This document shows, piece by piece, positions 7,105-12,395 of a stretch of DNA of 12,395 nt. A program made the position numbers and the translations under genes. The notes beneath the pieces were generated by a model. That model had not been told where the DNA came from and made no database searches. It worked only from the letters and a program-made list of their open reading frames with translations. Source of the stretch: Dehalococcoidia bacterium (GTDB taxonomy: Bacteria; Chloroflexota; Dehalococcoidia; GIF9; AB-539-J10); NCBI GenBank assembly GCA_004376695.1, contig SOJB01000136.1, positions 1 to 12,395 of the forward strand. Reading direction: 5' to 3'. The first letter of the stretch is position 1. Every line of letters begins with the position of its first letter.

Positions 7105-8028
7105 ATGAGTAGTGGTCCGGCAGTCTTAATGAATGCAAACTTGCCTCTGCCTTTGTTTCGGCGTGGGAAGGTAAGAGATGTTTATGATATGGGTGACAGA
7201 CTACTCATCGTCTCAACGGATCGCATCTCTGCGTTTGATGTTGTGCTACCATGCGGCATCCCTGACAAAGGAAAGGTTCTCAACCAGCTTTCTGCCTTTT
7301 GGTTCCAGAAAACAGCTCATATGCTGCCTAACCATCTTGCCAAGGTAGTTGATAGCAATGTCGTTCTGAACGAAGTGAAGAACCTCTCCGGCCATGCGGG
7401 TCAGTTCCCGGACACTCTTATCGGCTGCTCCATGCTTGTGGCTAAGGCTGAACGCGTCCCTGTAGAATGCGTCGTTCGGGGCTATCTAGCCGGCTCGGCA
7501 TGGGAGGAATACAGGGAGACGGGGAGAGTTGGCGATGTTAGTCTGCCCCCGGGAATGAAGGAAAGCCAGGAATTGCCCCAGCCCATCTTCACGCCGACCA
7601 CCAAGAGCGATACAGAGCATGACCGCCCTTTGACGAGTGAGGACATAAAGGACCTCGGGATTGAAGATCTTCTTGAGGAGCTAGAACGAAAGAGCCTGCT
7701 CATCTACGGCTACGCTCGAGATTATGCCAAACGCAGGGGCATAATAATCGCTGATACTAAGTTTGAGTTTGGCTTCATCAAGGGTCAGTTAGCCCTTATT
7801 GACGAACTACTAACTCCGGACTCGAGTCGCTTCTGGGATGCCGGCCAACATGAGCCGGGAGCTTCGCAGTCCAGCTTTGACAAACAGCCCATTCGCGACT
7901 GGCTTTCAGGTTCGGGATGGGATAAGAAACCACCGGCGCCCATGCTGCCGCAAGAGGTAATCGAGGGGACATCGAAGAGGTATCGGGAGGTGTACCTCAA
8001 GCTAACGGGTGGCATCCTCGCAGGCTGA
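7105..8028 (+). CDS. purC: SAICAR synthase, long form
   Basis: PurC condenses CAIR with aspartate using ATP to give SAICAR, the substrate of the PurB enzyme encoded upstream. The ATG has a good GGAGGA at 7095-7100, four bases away. At 307 residues it is the long, yeast-ADE1-like form, not the short form of about 240 residues found in E. coli or Bacillus. Motifs are the N-terminal GKVRDVYD (21-28), STDRISAFDVV (37-47), the signature VPVECVVRGYLAGSAWEEY (118-136), TPTTKSDTEHD (163-173), and LIDELLTPDSSRFWD (231-245) with its metal-binding acidic cluster. Nothing is missing. A 103-base gap separates it from the AbfD-like gene, so it may have its own promoter or share the purine operon; the gap has no strong promoter by eye. 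Confidence 0.96.
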   Translation: MSSGPAVLMNANLPLPLFRRGKVRDVYDMGDRLLIVSTDRISAFDVVLPCGIPDKGKVLNQLSAFWFQKTAHMLPNHLAKVVDSNVVLNEVKNLSGHAGQFPDTLIGCSMLVAKAERVPVECVVRGYLAGSAWEEYRETGRVGDVSLPPGMKESQELPQPIFTPTTKSDTEHDRPLTSEDIKDLGIEDLLEELERKSLLIYGYARDYAKRRGIIIADTKFEFGFIKGQLALIDELLTPDSSRFWDAGQHEPGASQSSFDKQPIRDWLSGSGWDKKPPAPMLPQEVIEGTSKRYREVYLKLTGGILAG

Positions 8029-8034
8029 CGAGAC

Positions 8035-8061
8035 GGCTGCTGTCAGCGGAAGCAGGCAGCC
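8035..8061 (+). terminator. Hairpin just after purC
   Basis: GGCTGC (8035-8040) pairs with GCAGCC (8056-8061), six bases after the purC stop, followed by CCTTC and not a true T-run. It is a candidate end for the purine transcript. The larger hairpin at 8084-8112 could also stop + strand transcription, though its U-rich side faces the other strand. Confidence 0.3.
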
Positions 8062-8070
8062 CCTTCACTA

Positions 8071-8112
8071 GAAGAAATAAGAAGAGCGAGCTTCAAACTT
8101 TGAAGCTCGCTC
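8071..8112 (-). terminator. Intrinsic terminator of the minus-strand RNA
   Basis: GAGCGAGCTTCAAA (8084-8097) and TTTGAAGCTCGCTC (8099-8112) are perfect 14-base inverted repeats around one base. On the minus strand the hairpin is followed by TTCTTATTTCTTC (8083 to 8071), a pyrimidine/U-rich tract. On the + strand it is followed by CTGAATATCG, which is not U-rich. So its polarity is minus, although it might partly stop purC transcripts too. Confidence 0.6.
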
Positions 8113-8275
8113 CTGAATATCGCTATTCAGCTGTAAATCACCCCTACTCTTCCACTTTAGCTTCCGGCTAAACTACCGTTGCCCCATTCTTTGGAGCCTT
8201 GCCTCATAGACGAAGAGCTCGGGGCTTCCATGTGCTCTCTGGCAATGCATCCTATCCATCGAGGTCCACTCCTGG

Positions 8276-8341
8276 CTACGTTGCCAGAAAGCCTCGATCA
8301 GGAAACATCCATCGGCATAACCAAGCTTCTCTTCGTGTCAT
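8276..8341 (-). CDS. Possible 21-residue small ORF inside the candidate RNA
   Basis: On the minus strand AAGGAGGTG stands five bases before an ATG that opens MTRREAWLCRW and continues for 21 residues before TAG. The spacing is good and the sequence has two Trp and one Cys. The ATG's last two bases and the next base (TGA) overlap a stop in the neighbouring frame. Either the RNA is dual-function or the match to a ribosome-binding site is fortuitous; the ORF overlaps two of the predicted helices. I do not recognise the peptide. Confidence 0.25.
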   Translation of the reverse strand: MTRREAWLCRWMFPDRGFLAT

Positions 8342-8387
8342 GCCCCACCTCCTTGCCAGGCACTGACCCTTGTTACCCAGCGAGTAT

Positions 8388-8416
8388 ATCCTAGCATAGT
8401 ACACAGATTGTGTCAA
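8388..8416 (-). promoter_or_regulatory. Sigma-70-type promoter facing left
   Basis: Read on the minus strand: a perfect -35 TTGACA (8416-8411), exactly 17 bases of spacer, then -10 TAGGAT (8393-8388; four of six). It is preceded directly by TGC, an extended -10 TGn element. It lies about 300 bases before the minus-strand terminator and drives nothing else on that strand. It is the best promoter match in the window. Confidence 0.6.
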
Positions 8417-8586
8417 GACCCGGAAGTACTGGGGTCTACGTTGGAAGGTGTGAGCTTTGATCAGCTTCGTCGTGCGTTGAAATGGAAGATCCCCCACGAA
8501 AGCACTGAGGAGACCGCTGAGAATCCGGGTTTCTTCACCGCCAGGTGAATAGAGAGGCGGCAGGGTATAGCTTTGTAGAGATTCCT
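8417..8586. other. Gap between the RNA promoter and the ABC promoters
   Basis: No convincing gene. On the + strand a GTG at 8450 opens 32 codons ending at 8548, and a GTG at 8545 in another frame runs 18 codons to 8601 (its translation includes GYSFVEIPLDNV). Both look protein-like but lack start-site support. Together they could be fragments of a decayed, frameshifted gene, or chance. I see no repeats or strong hairpins here. Confidence 0.3.
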
Positions 8587-8616
8587 TTGGACAATGTCTA
8601 GCCGTCGCGCTAAAAT
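8587..8616 (+). promoter_or_regulatory. Candidate promoter P1 for the ABC pair
   Basis: TTGGAC (8587-8592), an 18-base spacer, and TAAAAT (8611-8616; five of six match to TATAAT). It would start near 8623 and leave a leader of about 46 bases before the ATG at 8669. Confidence 0.4.
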
Positions 8617-8631
8617 CTAGTTGTTTGCTTT

Positions 8632-8660
8632 TTGACGCCCGAATGGGGTCGTGCTATATG
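8632..8660 (+). promoter_or_regulatory. Candidate promoter P2 overlapping the ABC start
   Basis: TTGACG (8632-8637; five of six), a 17-base spacer, and TATATG (8655-8660; four of six) preceded by TGC, an extended -10. Transcription would start at about 8667, only a couple of bases before the ATG at 8669, giving a nearly leaderless message. It argues against the alternative GTG start at 8651, which lies inside this promoter. Confidence 0.4.
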
Positions 8661-8668
8661 AAGGCGAG

Positions 8669-10426
8669 ATGAGAACCCTGCTAAGGTTAATGGGCTTCGT
8701 CAAGAAATACCGGCTGCGGTTGCTTCTGGCGTTTATCTGCATGCTGGCAAGCTCAGCCTTCATGCTGGTCATACCGTGGTTGATTGGTGAAGCGGTCGAG
8801 ACAGTGTTGAGGCAGGGTGAGCGCAGTCAGCTGATATGGCTGGCTGTGGCTCTGGTTGGAGCTGGTGTCCTGAGAGGTGTGTCGGCCTTCGGGACTGGCT
8901 ACCTGGCCGAAGCGGTATCTCAGGGAACGGCCTACGATGTCAGAAATGCTCTCTACGACAAGCTGCAGCGACTGAGTTTTGCCTTTCACGACCAGGCTCA
9001 GACAGGAGAGCTTATGTCACGGGCCACTGCCGATGTCGAAGCAATACGCATGTTCTTCGGAAGGGGCTTGCGGGGTTTACTCCAGATATCCATCCTCTTC
9101 GCAGGCATCTCTTATCTCCTATTCTCGCTGAACTGGCAGCTGGCGCTGTTGACTCTGGTTTTCCTGGTGGCGGTCGGCTGGCGGGCAGTTGCTGTCAGCA
9201 GGCGTCTCCGTCCCATCTGGTTGAAAGTCCAACAGTTATTGGCGCGCCTGGGCACTATTCTGGAGGAAAACCTCACCGGGGTGAGGACGGTAAGAGCTTT
9301 CGCACACGAAGAGAAAGAGAGCGGGAAGTTCTCCACCCAGGCAACGCTGCTCTACGATCAGCGTATTAAGGCTACTCGTCAGGTCGCTTTCAACACGTCC
9401 CTCATGGTGTTCCTTGTAACCGTACCCGTAGCTCTGATTCTGTGGTATGGTGGACGCCAGGTGGTAGCCGGTGCCATGACTATAGGAGGGCTCACCCAAT
9501 TCATCTTGTATGTGACCATGATGGCAATGCCGGTGCGCCGCCTGGGGTTCATCACGAATGTCTTCTCCCGCGCTGTATCAGGCGGGCAACGCGTACTGGA
9601 GATACTGGATACCGAATCAGTGGTTCGGGAGAAACCCGATGCTATTGAGCTTGACGGCAAGAGGGAGAGGGTCCGTTTTGAAAACGTCAGCTTCAGCTAT
9701 GATTCGCCAGTTCCTATACTGAAGAACGTTAGCTTCAGCGTACAGCCGGGGGAATTGGTGGCTCTGGTGGGCGGCCTGGGCAGTGGCAAGAGCACTATTG
9801 CCCACCTCATCCCCAGATTCTACGATGCGAGCAGCGGGACTGTCACCATTGATGGTATTAACGTCCGTGACGTCACTCTGGCCTCACTACGCAGGAACGT
9901 AGGGATAGTACAGCAGAACACCTTCCTGTTTTCAGCTACGATTCGGGACAACATCGCCTACGGCACAGTAAATGCCGACATGGAGCAAGTAGTGGCTGCG
10001 GCCAAGGCGGCTCAGCTCCATGATTTTATTGAGAGCCTTCCTGACGGCTATGAAACCTGGGTCGGCGAACGAGGTGTCACCCTCTCCGGCGGTCAGAAAC
10101 AACGACTGGCTATAGCCCGTACCCTGCTCATAGATCCCGGCATCCTTATTATGGATGATTCCACGTCCAGCGTGGACGCGGGTACCGAGCATCTCATCCG
10201 CCGTGCCCTGGATGAGCTAATAAAGGGGCGCACTACCTTCATTATTACCCATCGCCTGCCCATCATCAAGAACGCGGACCTTATCCTGGTGCTTGAGGAT
10301 GGTCAGGTAGTGGAGCGAGGTAAACATAGCGAACTCATGGCCAGGAATGGGCTTTATCGACAGGTATATGAGGCGCAGCTCTCTGGAATCGAGGACTCCG
10401 GAGAAGATCCTCAAGACTCAAGATAA
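8669..10426 (+). CDS. ABC exporter half-transporter with degenerate catalytic site (subunit A)
   Basis: A membrane-spanning half-exporter of 585 residues: a six-helix domain (helices roughly at 18-40, 54-78, 136-154, 156-175, 244-262 and 272-288), then a nucleotide-binding domain. Walker A is GGLGSGKST (368-376), the Q-loop is near 415, the signature LSGGQ (472-476) is canonical, and the H-loop His is 528. Walker B is ILIMDD (492-497), so Asp497 replaces the usual catalytic Glu. This is the pattern of the degenerate-site partner in heterodimeric exporters such as TM287/288 and BmrCD. I chose the ATG at 8669 with GAAGG upstream; a GTG at 8651 would add six residues. The partner gene follows after 30 bases. 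The substrate (drug, lipid or peptide) cannot be told from the sequence. The C-terminal tail is acidic and probably disordered. Confidence 0.92.
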   Translation: MRTLLRLMGFVKKYRLRLLLAFICMLASSAFMLVIPWLIGEAVETVLRQGERSQLIWLAVALVGAGVLRGVSAFGTGYLAEAVSQGTAYDVRNALYDKLQRLSFAFHDQAQTGELMSRATADVEAIRMFFGRGLRGLLQISILFAGISYLLFSLNWQLALLTLVFLVAVGWRAVAVSRRLRPIWLKVQQLLARLGTILEENLTGVRTVRAFAHEEKESGKFSTQATLLYDQRIKATRQVAFNTSLMVFLVTVPVALILWYGGRQVVAGAMTIGGLTQFILYVTMMAMPVRRLGFITNVFSRAVSGGQRVLEILDTESVVREKPDAIELDGKRERVRFENVSFSYDSPVPILKNVSFSVQPGELVALVGGLGSGKSTIAHLIPRFYDASSGTVTIDGINVRDVTLASLRRNVGIVQQNTFLFSATIRDNIAYGTVNADMEQVVAAAKAAQLHDFIESLPDGYETWVGERGVTLSGGQKQRLAIARTLLIDPGILIMDDSTSSVDAGTEHLIRRALDELIKGRTTFIITHRLPIIKNADLILVLEDGQVVERGKHSELMARNGLYRQVYEAQLSGIEDSGEDPQDSR

Positions 10427-10456
10427 CTAAGATTCGTGAGGAAGGTATAAGAAGAA

Positions 10457-12295
10457 GTGAGCACGCATAAGGGGGGAGGTCACCACAGGGGCGCTCAGCC
10501 TCATAGCACCTTCGATTCAGATAAGGTGCTGGGCAAAATATACGACGCCAGGGTTGTACGACGGCTGCTTAAATACCTGGCGCCGGTCAGATCACAGTTA
10601 GCCTTGGGAGCCATCGGAATGGCGATGCGTTCTCTCGCTACCATAGCTGTGCCCGCCTTGGTCGGTATGGCTGCGGACCGCATGCAAACCGCTATACAAA
10701 CCGGTGATCTCGGTGGGCTGAATACTATCGTCATCATGGCTGGTGGCGTGGCATTGCTGGGCTGGGGTGGTCGATATCTGGAAGAACTATACTTGGGCTA
10801 TGTCGGGCAGGGGATACTCTTTAGAATGCGCACTGAGATGTTTGACCACCTGCAGAAGCTCTCGCTGGGCTTCTTCGACCGCAACAAAGTGGGCAGGATC
10901 ATGTCCCGTGTGCAAAACGATGTGCAACAAATACAGGAGCTTCTTGCCAGCGGGATGCTTAACGTCATCACCAGCGCCCTAACCCTGGTGGTAATAGCCT
11001 GCGTCATGATTATCATGAACACCCGACTGGCACTGCTCACCCTTACGGTGGTGCCGGCATTAGCAGTAGCGGCATTCATATGGCAGAAATACGCTCGCCG
11101 CGCCTTCATCAAGGTGAGGCGGGCTATTGCGACTGTCAATGCTCAGCTTCAAGAAGGTATAGCCGGGGTACGAGTAACCCAGAGCATGACCCGGGAGGAC
11201 GTCAACTCTGGGCTATTCGATAACGTGAATAGGGAGCATTACAGTGCCAATGTCAGGGCAGCCAGGCTACAAGCGGTCATGTGGCCTATAGTTGAAATAC
11301 TGACCGCCATCGGCACGGCCCTGGTCGTTTTCTTCGGTGGGTCTCAGGTGCTGGCTGGGGAGATGAGTATCGGTGTTCTGTTAGCCTTTGTGCTTTATGT
11401 TAGACGCTTCTTTGACCCCGTACTTGAACTCGCTATGGAGTATGTTGAAATCCAGCGGGCTATGGCATCGGGAGCGCGTATCTTTGAACTGCTTGACGTC
11501 GAACCTGAGATCATCGATGTTCCTCAGGCATTTGACTTACCCCCGGCAAAGGAGATTAGGTTTAAGGGAGTTAGTTTCAGCTATGCAGCCGGTGTCGAGG
11601 TCCTTCACAACATAGACCTGACCGTCAACCCTGGAGAGACAGTGGCTATAGTGGGGCGAACCGGGGCAGGCAAAAGCAGCTTAGCGAACCTGATAACTCG
11701 CTTCTACGAAGTAGATCAGGGAGAGGTGATTGTGGATGGCCACAACGTGAACTCAGTTACCCAGCAGTCATTGAGGCGTCAAATAGGTGTTGTGACTCAG
11801 GATCCCTTTCTCTTCTCCGGCAGCATAGAGGAGAATATCCGGTACGGACGCCCCGAAGCGAGTCGCCAGGAGGTTATCGAGGCAGCAAAAACGGCACGGG
11901 CTCATGATTTTATCTCCCGTTTGGAGCGCGGCTACGAGACGCAAGTGGGGGAGAGGGGTGAGAACCTCAGCGCAGGACAACGCCAGTTTGTCTGCCTGGC
12001 GCGGGCGATCCTGGCTAATCCGCCCATCCTGGTATTGGACGAAGCCACCTCCAGTGTGGATACCAACTCTGAACGTCTTATGCAGAAGTCGTTCCGCCGC
12101 CTGATGAAGGGGCGTACCTGCCTCATTATCGCCCACAGGCTCTCCACCGTGACTAGGGCTGACCGAATTGTGGTCCTTGAGCAAGGAAGAATCGTTGAGG
12201 AAGGCTCTCACGGGGAACTCCTGGCCAAAAGGGGTCTCTACTATGGAATGTTCGGGGCGTTAACTGCACAGGGCCCGGAACCGGAAAGCGCTTGA
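10457..12295 (+). CDS. ABC exporter half-transporter, catalytically competent partner (subunit B)
   Basis: A 612-residue half-exporter starting at GTG, with GAGGAAGG at 10438-10445, 11 bases upstream. The first 30 or so residues form a cytosolic extension with a His/Gly-rich patch (HKGGGHH at 4-10). Six membrane helices follow (about 44-72, 89-115, 165-187, 189-210, 275-296 and 303-320), then the nucleotide-binding domain: Walker A GRTGAGKSS (400-408), Q-loop Gln448, Walker B ILVLDE with catalytic Glu529, and H-loop His560. The signature is LSAGQ (504-508), not LSGGQ. In the sandwich dimer this altered signature faces the Asp-containing site of the upstream protein, while its own Walker motifs face a canonical LSGGQ. 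The two genes thus fit a single asymmetric heterodimer of the MdlAB/BmrCD/TM287-288 class. Confidence 0.92.
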   Translation: MSTHKGGGHHRGAQPHSTFDSDKVLGKIYDARVVRRLLKYLAPVRSQLALGAIGMAMRSLATIAVPALVGMAADRMQTAIQTGDLGGLNTIVIMAGGVALLGWGGRYLEELYLGYVGQGILFRMRTEMFDHLQKLSLGFFDRNKVGRIMSRVQNDVQQIQELLASGMLNVITSALTLVVIACVMIIMNTRLALLTLTVVPALAVAAFIWQKYARRAFIKVRRAIATVNAQLQEGIAGVRVTQSMTREDVNSGLFDNVNREHYSANVRAARLQAVMWPIVEILTAIGTALVVFFGGSQVLAGEMSIGVLLAFVLYVRRFFDPVLELAMEYVEIQRAMASGARIFELLDVEPEIIDVPQAFDLPPAKEIRFKGVSFSYAAGVEVLHNIDLTVNPGETVAIVGRTGAGKSSLANLITRFYEVDQGEVIVDGHNVNSVTQQSLRRQIGVVTQDPFLFSGSIEENIRYGRPEASRQEVIEAAKTARAHDFISRLERGYETQVGERGENLSAGQRQFVCLARAILANPPILVLDEATSSVDTNSERLMQKSFRRLMKGRTCLIIAHRLSTVTRADRIVVLEQGRIVEEGSHGELLAKRGLYYGMFGALTAQGPEPESA

Positions 12296-12318
12296 CGAAG
12301 AATCATGAAGCCTGCCCT

Positions 12319-12348
12319 TATGTCGCCCGGTCGAGGCGGAGCGACATA
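12319..12348 (+). terminator. Palindrome after the ABC pair
   Basis: TATGTCGC (12319-12326) pairs perfectly with GCGACATA (12341-12348) around a 14-base GC-rich loop, 23 bases after the stop. No T-run follows, so it may be a stability element or dispersed palindrome and not an intrinsic terminator. I see no gene in the remaining bases to 12395. Confidence 0.4.
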
Positions 12349-12395
12349 GCTCTAACAATGATTGCGCCCAAGAAAGCGGTGTCCTCGGCAACTTC

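Larger units (their letters stand above)
8071..8381 (-). ncRNA. Candidate structured small RNA, about 310 nt, unrecognised family
   Basis: The minus-strand promoter at 8388-8416 predicts a start near 8381, and a strong hairpin with a U-rich tail ends at about 8071. Between them, helices tile the transcript. In window coordinates they are: 8314-8321 with 8337-8344 (eight pairs, one G-U); 8258-8264 with 8292-8298 enclosing CTGGC/GCCAG (8272-8276 with 8283-8287); GCCCC and GAGC (8181-8185, 8194-8197) with GCTCGGGGC (8217-8225); TTTAGC/GCTAAA (8156-8172); and CTGAATA/TATTCAG (8113-8130). Read on the minus strand, the last is capped by GCGA, a GNRA tetraloop; on the + strand the loop would be UCGC. 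That favours the minus strand as the functional one. It lacks the hallmark sequences I know for RNase P RNA, tmRNA and SRP RNA, and it is long for 6S RNA. No minus-strand gene follows, so it is not a riboswitch. It could also be a dispersed repeat. Confidence 0.5.

Noticed and set aside
8179..8394. A 71-codon + strand ORF in the purC-ABC gap.
   Set aside because: It starts at TTG without a ribosome-binding site, has a composition unlike a folded protein, and runs antisense to the better-supported structured RNA.
10743..10982. Additional + strand ORFs inside the ABC genes (also at 8836-9369).
   Set aside because: They are out-of-frame shadows of genes whose domain motifs are intact.

Overview
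The window looks like chromosomal DNA of a bacterium, probably a Chloroflexota of the Dehalococcoidia type. That placement is an inference from the style of the proteins, the moderate GC by eye, and the mix of a purine cluster with an AbfD-like flavoprotein; no rRNA or other marker gene is present. Every well-supported gene is on the + strand.

Left part (1-8028) is a purine-nucleotide block: guaA (5' end outside the window), a small two-helix ferritin-like gene, then purD, purE, purB, an AbfD-like [4Fe-4S]/FAD dehydratase homologue, and purC. PurE, PurC and PurB act in succession on the AIR -> CAIR -> SAICAR -> AICAR segment. PurD makes GAR earlier in the pathway, and GuaA makes GMP at the end of the guanine branch. 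purE and purB are separated by one base; the other gaps are 70-250 bases and hold hairpins and palindromic repeats. The AbfD homologue and the ferritin-like gene have no obvious purine role.

Middle part (8029-8668) is a gap of about 640 bases with no convincing + strand gene. Read on the minus strand, it has a near-consensus promoter (TTGACA, 17 bases, extended -10 TAGGAT), about 300 bases densely packed with hairpins, and a strong hairpin followed by a pyrimidine/U-rich tract. This is best explained as an independently transcribed structured small RNA that I do not recognise. Its right side holds candidate + strand promoters for the ABC genes.

Right part (8669-12295) encodes two consecutive ABC half-exporters that look like an obligate heterodimer. 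The first has Asp in place of the catalytic Glu after Walker B, and the second has LSAGQ in place of LSGGQ, so one of the two ATP sites should be degenerate. A palindrome 23 bases after the second gene may end the operon.
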